IMG/VR virus record: IMGVR_UViG_3300046529_001330
Coordinates: 1 to 34,738 of that record
Length of the DNA stretch: 34,738 nt
Direction: 5' to 3' (one strand)
Source of the DNA: a virus
Part shown: one piece after another, positions 1 through 6,016 of the stretch
Position numbering within the stretch: the stretch's first letter is position 1
Layout: each line of letters opens with the position of its first letter
Program-made: the position numbers and the translations under genes
The notes under the pieces: model-generated
Told to the model about the DNA's origin: nothing
The model's input: only the letters and a program-made list of their open reading frames with translations
Databases searched by the model: none

Positions 1-1
1 C

Positions 2-49
2 CTCTTCGAGTTCTACTCGCAGCAGGTCCACACCAACTACAAAATCTGA
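2..49 (+). CDS. C-terminal end of a protein cut by the window edge
   Basis: The frame open from base 2 reads LFEFYSQQVHTNYKI and stops at TGA (47-49). The next gene starts 7 bases later, so this is probably the end of the preceding gene of the plus-strand operon. Too little is visible to assign a function. Confidence 0.5.
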   Translation, partial: LFEFYSQQVHTNYKI

Positions 50-56
50 GGCTCCC

Positions 57-233
57 ATGACCCGCAAGGCCATTCGCGACATCGTCATCGACGCCATCCA
101 GGACGTCAACATCGACGCCCTCACGCCCGAGGAGGAGGACGAGATCGCAGACCTCGTTCTCGAACGGCTCGTGGACGAGGTCCCATCGCTCGTCGAGGAC
201 GACGACGAAGAAGAGGGGAACGAGGAGGAATAG
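57..233 (+). CDS. Small acidic protein of unknown function (58 aa)
   Basis: ATG at 57, TAG at 231. The product is 58 residues and very acidic: a middle segment near residues 25-33 (PEEEDEIAD) and a C-terminal tail from about residue 48 made almost only of Asp and Glu. The middle, with its regular Leu/Ile/Val spacing, is probably helical. The gene sits 7 bases after the preceding stop and 3 bases before the next start, so it is part of the operon. I do not recognise a family. DNA mimicry is conceivable for so acidic a protein but is speculation. Confidence 0.7.
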   Translation: MTRKAIRDIVIDAIQDVNIDALTPEEEDEIADLVLERLVDEVPSLVEDDDEEEGNEEE

Positions 234-236
234 GCT

Positions 237-485
237 ATGAACAAGGTGGTCGACAAGCCGGTTCAGATCAGCGAGAAGCGCTTCCGGCACAGCTTCCGGT
301 TCTACTACGACCCGTCGAGCGCCGATGACGGCACCAAGGACCGGTCGCTCCACAAGCTCCTCCAGGAGTTCGTGGACCAGCCCGCGCTGCTTCGCTGCGG
401 CCCCGGCTTACCAGAGAAGATGGCCATCTACCACGACGGCGAGCGCTGGATTGTCGCGGCCGAGGCGGAACAGGAGAACCCATGA
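237..485 (+). CDS. Hypothetical protein (82 aa)
   Basis: ATG at 237, 3 bases after the preceding stop; the TGA stop overlaps the ATG of the nucleoside diphosphate kinase gene (ATGA). The protein is basic at the N-terminus (EKRFRHSFRFYYDP) and ends in the short patch MAIYHDGERWIVAAEAE, which looks like a small beta hairpin. No family recognised. The tight coupling suggests co-translation with ndk. Confidence 0.75.
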   Translation: MNKVVDKPVQISEKRFRHSFRFYYDPSSADDGTKDRSLHKLLQEFVDQPALLRCGPGLPEKMAIYHDGERWIVAAEAEQENP

Positions 486-973
486 GGACCCTCGCAATCA
501 TCAAGCCTGACGCCGTCGCCAAGAACGCCATCGGATTCTGTCTCCAGGTGGCCGAGATTCAGGGGCTCCGCATCGAGCGGCTGAAGTGGATCCACATGAC
601 GGAGGCGGTGGCCGGTGCGTTCTACATCGAGCACTTCGGCAAGCCCTTCTACGAGAAGCTCGTGAAGTTCATGTCGTCGGGCCCGTGCGTGGTGGCGGTG
701 CTCGCTGGCGCCGAGGAGAACACCTTCGAGGTGTGGCGCGAGGCCATGAAGGGCATCCGCTCGGTCGAGGCCGATCCGGACCGCTCGGAGCGCAATGCGG
801 TTCACGGCTCCGACTCGATCGCGAGCGCCATCCGCGAGATGAGCTTCTTCTTCAGCGAGCCCGAGCTGGACGAGATCGTCCAGGGCGCGTTGCCGGCCGA
901 AGAGATCGAGGACTACTGTCTCGACTGCGGCTCGCCGGTCGCGGGAGGCCACGGCGACTGCCAGAACACCTGA
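482..973 (+). CDS. ndk: Nucleoside diphosphate kinase with short Kpn loop and Cys/His tail
   Basis: Transfers the gamma phosphate of ATP to (d)NDPs, supplying (d)NTPs for phage replication. Seen: the N-terminal strand RTLAIIKPDAV, the LVKFMSSGP segment at about residues 60-67, and the active-site motif NAVHGSDS with the phosphate-accepting His108. Compared with the E. coli enzyme, the stretch between the SGP strand and NAVHG is about 6-8 residues shorter: WREAMK runs almost directly into GIR, without the usual GATNPEEAAPG, so the Kpn loop is reduced. The catalytic core normally ends near residue 140. Here it is followed by an extension, C146-x2-C149...H157-x2-C160, that could bind zinc. Its neighbours are unknown small proteins. 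Identification is secure; altered nucleotide preference is inference. Confidence 0.93.
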   Translation: MRTLAIIKPDAVAKNAIGFCLQVAEIQGLRIERLKWIHMTEAVAGAFYIEHFGKPFYEKLVKFMSSGPCVVAVLAGAEENTFEVWREAMKGIRSVEADPDRSERNAVHGSDSIASAIREMSFFFSEPELDEIVQGALPAEEIEDYCLDCGSPVAGGHGDCQNT

Positions 974-1011
974 TCTGTTTCCCAGTCTTCGCGACGGGAG
1001 GTAATCTAAAC

Positions 1012-1020
1012 AGAAGGAGG
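1012..1020 (+). promoter_or_regulatory. Strong ribosome binding site defining a TTG start
   Basis: AGAAGGAGG lies 6 bases before TTG at 1027. It is one of the best Shine-Dalgarno matches in the window and fixes the start of the zinc-ribbon gene, which has no suitable ATG or GTG nearby. Confidence 0.75.
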
Positions 1021-1026
1021 TTCTGC

Positions 1027-1227
1027 TTGCGCCAGTGCCCTGCCTGCTATCATGTCGGTCTCTACAGCACATTCGCCAACGGAACATGGGAGGAAGGGTA
1101 TTGTCAGAACTGCGGTTTCGAGTCTAAGGTGCCCACCACCAAGAAGGACCCGATCCCGATGATCCACATCGAGAGGCCCAAGTCGACCGGCTCCAACCCA
1201 CAGAACAGGATTCGACGCAACAAATGA
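1027..1227 (+). CDS. Small zinc-ribbon protein (66 aa, TTG start)
   Basis: Starts at TTG 1027 behind AGAAGGAGG; the stop TGA overlaps the next ATG (ATGA). The product has two CxxC knuckles, C4-x2-C7 and C26-x2-C29 (QCPACY...YCQNCG), 18 residues apart, the typical spacing of a rubredoxin-like zinc ribbon. A basic, Pro/Lys/Arg/Asn-rich tail follows (TTKKDPIP...RIRRNK). A nucleic-acid or protein adaptor role is plausible but not shown. The real coding frame is much shorter than the open frame around it, which runs antiparallel in phase with ndk. Confidence 0.75.
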   Translation: MRQCPACYHVGLYSTFANGTWEEGYCQNCGFESKVPTTKKDPIPMIHIERPKSTGSNPQNRIRRNK

Positions 1228-1439
1228 GTCAGACCGCCAGCGGCCTCTACAAGCTCACGATGTACTTGCGCCCCGACCAGTACTTGTGGCTTCGGGCGGA
1301 GGCGCTCAAGAGCGTCATGGACAAGGGCGGCGGGCGCCCCGACGTCAGCGTGATTCTGCGGGCGATGATCGACAAAATCAAGGCCGACGTGGACGCCGCT
1401 TCGACGGTGACCAAGGCCCCCAAACGGAGGCGCCGATGA
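1224..1439 (+). CDS. Small basic protein, possibly ribbon-helix-helix-like (71 aa)
   Basis: ATG at 1224 overlaps the previous stop, and its own stop overlaps the next ATG. The N-terminal strand YKLTMYLRPDQYLWLRAEA followed by helices (VSVILRAMIDKIKAD) resembles the layout of ribbon-helix-helix DNA-binding proteins, with an Arg/Lys tail (KAPKRRRR) at the end. I infer a possible DNA-binding regulator, but the match is only by layout and could be wrong. Confidence 0.65.
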   Translation: MSQTASGLYKLTMYLRPDQYLWLRAEALKSVMDKGGGRPDVSVILRAMIDKIKADVDAASTVTKAPKRRRR

Positions 1440-1630
1440 GCCTGAGGAAGATCGTCACGGTCAAGTCGGGCCCCAGCGCATGGCAAGGGCTCCGCGGGTG
1501 GCTGCTCCTGGAAGAGGGCGATTTCATTGTGGGGAAGTTCTGGGCCAAGGATGACGCCGGCACCGGCATCTACAACGTCCGAATGCCCCGGGCGTTCGTC
1601 ACGATCGAGGACGAGATTCCCAAGGCCTGA
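1436..1630 (+). CDS. Hypothetical small protein (64 aa)
   Basis: ATG at 1436 overlaps the previous stop codon (ATGA), which decides this start over the longer open frame upstream. The 64-residue product is rich in beta-prone segments (KIVTVKSGPSAW, WLLLEEGDFIVGKFW, GIYNVRMPRAFVTIED). No family recognised. It is the last gene before the promoter-like 17-mer at 1631. Confidence 0.7.
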   Translation: MSLRKIVTVKSGPSAWQGLRGWLLLEEGDFIVGKFWAKDDAGTGIYNVRMPRAFVTIEDEIPKA

Positions 1631-1647
1631 GATTCCGTAGAAGTAGG
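1631..1647 (+). promoter_or_regulatory. Recurrent 17-mer 5' element, copy 1 (before def)
   Basis: GATTCCGTAGAAGTAGG begins right after the preceding TGA and ends 2 bases before the ATG of the peptide deformylase gene. Near-identical copies occur at 29061 and 32286, giving the consensus GATTCMGTAGAARTWGG; the first 11 bases recur on the minus strand at 8959-8969. I infer a phage-specific promoter, RNA-processing or translation element. Confidence 0.55.
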
Positions 1648-1649
1648 GT

Positions 1650-2177
1650 ATGGCGCGTTTGCCCCTACTGCTCTACCCGAATGTGAAGCTCCGTGAGGTC
1701 TCGGAGCCCGTGGCCCTCGACATGGCCCGCTCGGAGGCCTTCAAGACGTTTCTGCGAGACCTGGGCGAGACCCTGGTCTGGTACCGCGGCGTCGGCATCT
1801 CGGCTATCCAGACAGGGAACGCCGACCGAGTGTTCTCGATGCGAACGAAGACCGGCGTCCAGCACTTCGTCAACCCCGAGATCGACTCCTACGACGGCGA
1901 CTATGTCGAGCTGGACGAAGGGTGCCTCTCCATCCCGGGATGGAGCGAGAAGGTCTCCCGCCGGACCGGCGTCATCGTCAGCGCGCTCGACATCGAGTCG
2001 GGCGAGCGCAAGCTCTGGGACCTGGACGGCATCGAGGCTCAGTGCGCCCAGCACGAGATGGACCACCTGGACGGGAAGATGTTCTCGGACGGCTGGGGCC
2101 CCGTGAAGAAGGACATCGTTCGCCGCAAGATCAAGAAGGCCCTACGCCACAACCCCATCTTCCAGGAGCTTCGATGA
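1650..2177 (+). CDS. def: Peptide deformylase
   Basis: Removes the formyl group from the N-terminal Met of nascent proteins at the ribosome. The three family motifs are present: motif I G47VGISAIQ54 (usual form GxGLAAxQ), motif II E90GCLS94 with metal-ligand Cys92, and motif III H135EMDH139 with the two His ligands and catalytic Glu136. At 175 residues it is full length, with a basic C-terminal helix (KKDIVRRKIKKALRH) that may contact the ribosome. Motif I departs from consensus (Ile for Leu, Ser for Ala). Its stop overlaps the start of the following membrane-protein gene. Phage-borne deformylases are known from cyanophages and other phages. Confidence 0.93.
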   Translation: MARLPLLLYPNVKLREVSEPVALDMARSEAFKTFLRDLGETLVWYRGVGISAIQTGNADRVFSMRTKTGVQHFVNPEIDSYDGDYVELDEGCLSIPGWSEKVSRRTGVIVSALDIESGERKLWDLDGIEAQCAQHEMDHLDGKMFSDGWGPVKKDIVRRKIKKALRHNPIFQELR

Positions 2178-2491
2178 GCTTTCTCAAGAACCCGCTTCAG
2201 CTGAAGTACCTGCCGGTCCTCATCTGCATGCTGCTGGGCGTGGCAGCGTTTGCGATCACGCACGGACCGATGGCTCTGGTCGTCATGGGCGTGATGGCGT
2301 TCTTCAACATCAAGACCGCGGACCAGCCGCTGAACGGGCTGTATCTCCATGGATACATTGCGCTCGCGACCATCACCTCCAGCCTCGCGATCTACGGGCT
2401 CTTCGTGCACGTGTTCGCGCTCGCCATCACCTCGGGGGCGGTCGCACTGCTGCCGCTCTCCATCGTCTTCACGCGAAAGGGAAAGGCATGA
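2174..2491 (+). CDS. Small integral membrane protein (105 aa)
   Basis: ATG at 2174 overlaps the def stop; its stop overlaps the next start at 2488. The protein contains three to four hydrophobic segments: about 13-29 (LPVLICMLLGVAAFAI), 32-45 (MALVVMGVMAFF), 58-75 (GYIALATITSSLAIYGLF) and 79-97 (FALAITSGAVALLPLSIVF), and a short basic end (TRKGKA). Function unknown. A holin is possible for a small multi-span phage membrane protein, but it is far from the CHAP lysin gene, so I do not call it one. Confidence 0.8.
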   Translation: MSFLKNPLQLKYLPVLICMLLGVAAFAITHGPMALVVMGVMAFFNIKTADQPLNGLYLHGYIALATITSSLAIYGLFVHVFALAITSGAVALLPLSIVFTRKGKA

Positions 2492-3243
2492 GCCTGTTCA
2501 CGAAAGAAGAGTACGAGGCGCTCCACGCGCTGGTGTTCGTCCCCGACTACTCCGGGTACAAGCCCGAGGTCAAGGAGATCCCGAACGGTGACGGCAAGGT
2601 CGACGCCGACAAGCGCTACGCGCACGTCGCACCGAAGTACTTCAAGACGGACGCCCAGCGCGAAGCTCTGACGCCGTACCTGGAGAAGGCCTTCAACCTC
2701 GCGCGCGCGGCAGCGGATTTGGCGAAGGTTCCGTCCGCGTACCTGCCGGACATCCGCTACGGCGCGCTCCGCATTCTCGACTACCCGCCGGGCGCCGTGA
2801 GCAACCTGCACGAGGACTTCGACCTGTTCACGCTCATGATCTACCGCGACCAGCCCGAACGGTTCGTCTCTCACGACGAGCCTCAGCTTGGCGGCAGCTC
2901 CCCGACGCGCTGGCCTCCGGGTTCTCTCGATCCGGGACACGTCGAGCCCAACCGCATCGTGGCGCTGCATCCGGACGGCAGCGTGTCCCGGACCAGGCCC
3001 GTGGGGGAGGCGATCAGGAAGATCCGACTGCTCAACGCGCAGGCGCACCTAGGCCAGCTCGGCGAGGCCATCGGTCTCGGCCCGGCCACGCCGCACGAGG
3101 TCCTCGCGTCCGAGACGGCGCAGCACTCGATCGTGTATTTCGCCATCCCCGACCACGAAGCGCCCCTGGGCGAGGGGAACGTCCGGGACTGGCTGAACGA
3201 GCGCATGGCCCGCAGCCGCACCGCCTTCGACAAGTACAAGTAG
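2488..3243 (+). CDS. 2-oxoglutarate/Fe(II) oxygenase-like protein (isopenicillin N synthase type)
   Basis: 251 residues. The central part YGALRILDYPPGAVSNLHEDFDLFTLMIY carries an iron-binding H108-x-D110 pair. The C-terminal part LGEAIGLGPATPHEVLASETAQHSIVYFAIP carries the distal His203 in the TPHEV context typical of isopenicillin N synthase-like dioxygenases. In that family an Arg-x-Ser pair follows and binds 2-oxoglutarate; here it reads Gln212-His-Ser214, so the Arg seems replaced. The enzyme may use another co-substrate, bind 2-oxoglutarate differently, or be inactive. The substrate is unknown. It overlaps the preceding gene by 4 bases. Confidence 0.7.
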   Translation: MSLFTKEEYEALHALVFVPDYSGYKPEVKEIPNGDGKVDADKRYAHVAPKYFKTDAQREALTPYLEKAFNLARAAADLAKVPSAYLPDIRYGALRILDYPPGAVSNLHEDFDLFTLMIYRDQPERFVSHDEPQLGGSSPTRWPPGSLDPGHVEPNRIVALHPDGSVSRTRPVGEAIRKIRLLNAQAHLGQLGEAIGLGPATPHEVLASETAQHSIVYFAIPDHEAPLGEGNVRDWLNERMARSRTAFDKYK

Positions 3244-3245
3244 CC

Positions 3246-3785
3246 GTGAAAAGCCCCGAAGAAATGCTCAATTCAGCGTGGGACGACCTCGACGTCTCTC
3301 GGAAGTGGGCGGGGGCCTGGAAGGCCTTCGCGCGCCGCTGCCGCGGCATGATCATCAAGGAGATGGTGGAGCTACAGCAGGCGTCCGCGCACGTCCAGGA
3401 CATGCTGGAGCGTGGCCGTAGCAACCCAGGCCTGCTCCTAGCTGCGTTGGTGCTGGAGGCCCACAAGGAGGGCCTGGAGGTCGGCGCGCGCGCGACTGAG
3501 TGCATGGGGTGGGCCTTTGCGCACTACCTCAGCAACCACCCCGAGGCACCCAACTACCTGGAGGTCACGCTAGAGGGCGGAGACAACAAGCCGATCTACG
3601 TCACCATCCAGCGCCCCGACGGCAAGACGCCGCACCAGCTCCGCATGAAGGCCGAGGGCGAGCTACACTTTTGCGAAGACGCCAACAAGGCAGCCCTGGT
3701 GCTGCGCAACGAGCTGCTCGCCGAGCGTGACCAGCTCCGCGCCGAGCTGGAGGACCTGAAGGCCCTCGGGGAGTGTCGGTCGTGA
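3246..3785 (+). CDS. Hypothetical protein with C-terminal coiled coil (179 aa)
   Basis: GTG start at 3246, 2 bases after the previous stop. The N-terminal two thirds is mostly helical (KWAGAWKAFARRCRGMIIKEMVELQQAS...). A beta-like patch follows (YLEVTLEGG..KPIYVTIQRPDG), then a charged heptad-like helix at the end (LVLRNELLAERDQLRAELEDLKAL). No family recognised. Its end overlaps the next gene by 13 bases, so the two are probably translated together. Confidence 0.7.
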   Translation: MKSPEEMLNSAWDDLDVSRKWAGAWKAFARRCRGMIIKEMVELQQASAHVQDMLERGRSNPGLLLAALVLEAHKEGLEVGARATECMGWAFAHYLSNHPEAPNYLEVTLEGGDNKPIYVTIQRPDGKTPHQLRMKAEGELHFCEDANKAALVLRNELLAERDQLRAELEDLKALGECRS

Positions 3786-4207
3786 TCCTGTTTCACATTT
3801 TTCTGTGCGTGGTGGTCTGCGTCTGGGGGTTCTTGCTCTACGAGAGCGCGTACTGGAAGGGCTACGACAAGGCTGACGCCCGCGGCTGGAAAAGGCTGAG
3901 GGAGGTAGACACGCGCTGGAGAGCCTTCCACGTCGAGCGCTGGAGCTGGCTCGTGGGCGCCAACGCGCGCCGCAAGAACATGGAGCGTGCCCTGCGAGCC
4001 CAGCAGCGCAAGAACGACGACCTCCACAAGAAGCTGTTCAAGGTCGGCTGGGAGCTGGGGAGCACGCTGATCCGGTCCTCCAAGCTCGTCGAAGAAAATG
4101 CGTCGCTGGAGAAGCGCAACCGCGCGCTCGCGGCCGAGCTGACTTCAGATCTACTCAGCGCCCAGGACCGTGAGGGCGTTATCAAAGGTTTGACCCGTAA
4201 GCTTTGA
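3773..4207 (+). CDS. Membrane-anchored coiled-coil protein (144 aa)
   Basis: GTG start at 3773, inside the end of the preceding gene. One N-terminal transmembrane segment (about residues 3-22, VVILFHIFLCVVVCVWGFLL) is followed by a long charged region with coiled-coil character (ARRKNMERALRAQQRKNDDLHKK, then KLVEENASLEKRNRALAAEL). The topology resembles an inner-membrane spanin, but no lipoprotein partner with a lipobox is visible next to it, so the function is left open. Confidence 0.7.
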   Translation: MSVVILFHIFLCVVVCVWGFLLYESAYWKGYDKADARGWKRLREVDTRWRAFHVERWSWLVGANARRKNMERALRAQQRKNDDLHKKLFKVGWELGSTLIRSSKLVEENASLEKRNRALAAELTSDLLSAQDREGVIKGLTRKL

Positions 4208-4220
4208 CAAGGAGGATTTC

Positions 4221-4493
4221 GTGAAAAAGATCGTGTTGTCCATTCTCGGCCTGATGCTCATCGTCAACGCAGGATTCGACTTCTCCCGATTCGTCAACCG
4301 ACGCATGACCGAGAACAAGATCCAGAGCGACTTCGACCTGATCACAGCCCAGTTCCCCGGCGCCACCATGCAGCTGCACGGCTGCGCCAACATCCCCAGC
4401 TACGGCTGGGCCTGCAACGTCGAGCTGGGCGCCCCGGACGGCCGCCACAAGAGCTTCATCCAGCCGTTCTCGTACGAGGACCTGAAGAACTAG
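4221..4493 (+). CDS. Small exported or membrane-anchored protein (90 aa)
   Basis: GTG start at 4221 with a clear ribosome binding site AAGGAGG 5 bases upstream. The N-terminus MKKIVLSILGLMLIVNAG is a signal peptide or signal anchor. There is no lipobox Cys. The mature part holds two cysteines (HGCANIPSYGWACNVELG) that could form a disulfide outside the cytoplasm. This is the last plus-strand gene before the convergent virion block; only 4 bases separate its stop from the stop of the opposite gene. Function unknown. Confidence 0.72.
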   Translation: MKKIVLSILGLMLIVNAGFDFSRFVNRRMTENKIQSDFDLITAQFPGATMQLHGCANIPSYGWACNVELGAPDGRHKSFIQPFSYEDLKN

Positions 4494-4497
4494 ATCC

Positions 4498-4860
4498 TTA
4501 CGGCAGGACGCGCTTGAGAAAGTGCGGGTCGACGGGCGCGGTCTGAGCTTCGACGGAGAGGTGGGCGGCGCCGCCGTCGAGGGCGGACATGTCGCTCAGG
4601 GCGTAGTTCGGAGGACCGAAGTTCTCCTGATCGTGCGAGGTGCCGTCCGGCTCCTTCTTGGTGTTGCAGCGGCGAACGAGAACCTGGTCCGTGCCGATGC
4701 AGGCGAGGATCCTCACGCGGTACTGGACGCTCTGGTCGTCCTTCACGGCCCACGCGTAGGTGCCCGGGTAGAGGTACCCGTTGCTCGTCACCGTCAGGCG
4801 CCCGGAGGCGTCTGCGGCGCTGATGGCGACCTTGGCTGCTTGAACGGCGATGGAGGGCAT
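4498..4860 (-). CDS. Small virion-associated protein (120 aa)
   Basis: Last gene of the minus-strand virion block. ATG at 4860, preceded at 4872-4877 by the AATCTT element. The sequence is beta-rich (KVAISAADASGRLTVTSNGYLYPGTYAWAV; VQYRVRILACIGTDQVLVRRC) with a flexible, polar second half. Position after fibre and lysin genes suggests a small fibre, cap or head-tail accessory protein. No family recognised. Confidence 0.65.
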   Translation of the reverse strand: MPSIAVQAAKVAISAADASGRLTVTSNGYLYPGTYAWAVKDDQSVQYRVRILACIGTDQVLVRRCNTKKEPDGTSHDQENFGPPNYALSDMSALDGGAAHLSVEAQTAPVDPHFLKRVLP

Positions 4861-4871
4861 GTTCTACCTCT

Positions 4872-4877
4872 AAGATT
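4872..4877 (-). promoter_or_regulatory. AATCTT 5' element (before 4498-4860 gene)
   Basis: AATCTT in the context CCCCAATCTTAGAGG, 11 bases before the ATG at 4860. One of seven copies placed 6-11 bases upstream of minus-strand starts in this window. Promoter core or 5'-UTR element by inference. Confidence 0.5.
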
Positions 4878-4882
4878 GGGGC

Positions 4883-5509
4883 TTATACGTCGAACCAGCC
4901 GTAGATGATCATGCTACCCGTGCAGTCGGTGAGGCCGACTCCTGCGACGGGGACAGTGATCTTGAACTGGTGGCAGTGGGGGTCTGTGACGACCTCCTTG
5001 ATGCCAGCCACGCGGGCGGTCGAGGCGAAGGTGGCGGGAGCCGTGAGAGTGTTGATGGTTGCGGCAGCCACAACCTGGGCGGCATCGATGATGCTCGTGC
5101 CATCCTGGGTGATGTCGTAGGTGAGGCCGGTGACGAGGGCGGCATCGCGGGTGAACACCTCGACGCGCGCGGCTAGCATGTGGAAGTACTTCCCGGAGAC
5201 CGCGGGCATGATAACGTCGGTGGTGCTCGTCGTCATGAGGTCGACCACGGGAGTCTTGTACGACTCAATGATGATTCCGTCGGCACGGATCTGAGCCGCG
5301 AGCTGGTCCAGCTGGGACGTCGTGAGGGCCGCCAGGGAGTCCAGTTGCGCCTGCGTGATGGCCGCGAGCTTGTCGTACTCGGCCGTCGACATCGCGCCCG
5401 ACGTGGTGTGCGTGGCGGCCTCGATGAGGGCCGTCAGCTCCGTCGCCGTGGTCGCCGTCGTGATCAGCGCCCCAGTGGTGTCGCCGTCGGTTCCTTGAAT
5501 CGTGGACAT
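4883..5509 (-). CDS. Tail fibre-like protein (208 aa)
   Basis: The N-terminal third is Thr/Ala-rich and contains the segment TTSGAMSTAEYDKLAAI, a form of the G-x-M-S-x-x-x-x-x-KL motif common in phage fibres and shared with the 13612-14334 product here. A short helical repeat follows (QAQLDSLAALTTSQLDQLAAQI) that could trimerise. The C-terminal half is beta-rich and ends in SMIIYGWFDV, like a compact receptor-binding or capping domain. The AATCTT element lies 6 bases before the ATG. Host recognition is inferred from context. Confidence 0.7.
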   Translation of the reverse strand: MSTIQGTDGDTTGALITTATTATELTALIEAATHTTSGAMSTAEYDKLAAITQAQLDSLAALTTSQLDQLAAQIRADGIIIESYKTPVVDLMTTSTTDVIMPAVSGKYFHMLAARVEVFTRDAALVTGLTYDITQDGTSIIDAAQVVAAATINTLTAPATFASTARVAGIKEVVTDPHCHQFKITVPVAGVGLTDCTGSMIIYGWFDV

Positions 5510-5515
5510 AGCGTA

Positions 5516-5521
5516 AAGATT
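5516..5521 (-). promoter_or_regulatory. AATCTT 5' element (before 4883-5509 gene)
   Basis: AATCTT in the context AGGCAATCTTTACGCT, 6 bases before the ATG at 5509. Member of the recurrent minus-strand set. Confidence 0.5.
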
Positions 5522-5527
5522 GCCTCC

Positions 5528-6016
5528 CTATTCGATCCTCAGATACCCGTACCCGCGGGCCATCTCGGCCGCCTCCCGGGACTTGTGGTAGCAGCCGTCG
5601 CCGTCGCGCGAGCCCGCGGCGTTGGTGTTGCCCTCCATCGTCTCCAGGCTGTCGTTGTTGGCCTGGAAGGGGCCGATGCAGAAGCCGGTGTGGCCGATGC
5701 GCGTGCCGAGCTTGGAGAGGCCGTGGTCGATCAGGAACAGGCCGTTGTAGACCGGCTGCGCCATCTGGAGGTCGGGGTTGCGAATCCAGAGCTTGTTGAC
5801 GGACCCGCCGTACTGAAACCTTGGAAGTACTCCAAGACGCTTGGCAGCCGACTTGATGCAGAAGCACACGAAGGCCGCGCACCAGGGGTCGCCCGGAGAC
5901 AGCCCCAGCGAGCGCTGGAAGGCCTCGACCTGGGGGCCGCGGTTGTTGCCTCCGATCTCGCGCACGCCGTCGTAGGACAGCGCGATTTCGATGGCGAGTT
6001 CAGCGAGTGTCGTCAC
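5528..6016 (-). CDS. CHAP-domain peptidoglycan hydrolase (endolysin or virion lysin)
   Basis: 162 residues, a single catalytic domain without a recognisable wall-binding domain. The CHAP-type Cys/His pair is visible: Cys46 in SPGDPWCAAFVCFCI, His109 in RIGHTGFCIG, and a polar residue in METMEGNTN-like context (seen as LETMEGNTN, about 125-131). It probably cuts the peptide part of the host wall. It overlaps the upstream adhesin gene by 4 bases and sits at the end of the fibre block, so either lysis or local wall cutting during infection is possible. No signal peptide is seen. Confidence 0.85.
   Translation of the reverse strand: MTTLAELAIEIALSYDGVREIGGNNRGPQVEAFQRSLGLSPGDPWCAAFVCFCIKSAAKRLGVLPRFQYGGSVNKLWIRNPDLQMAQPVYNGLFLIDHGLSKLGTRIGHTGFCIGPFQANNDSLETMEGNTNAAGSRDGDGCYHKSREAAEMARGYGYLRIE

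Noticed and set aside
4204-4209. TTGACA box before the 4221 gene
   Set aside because: No -10-like sequence at the right distance; the box overlaps the preceding stop and the ribosome binding site.
3773-4493. Inner/outer spanin pair
   Set aside because: The first product has the topology of an inner spanin, but the second has no lipobox Cys and no outer-spanin character.
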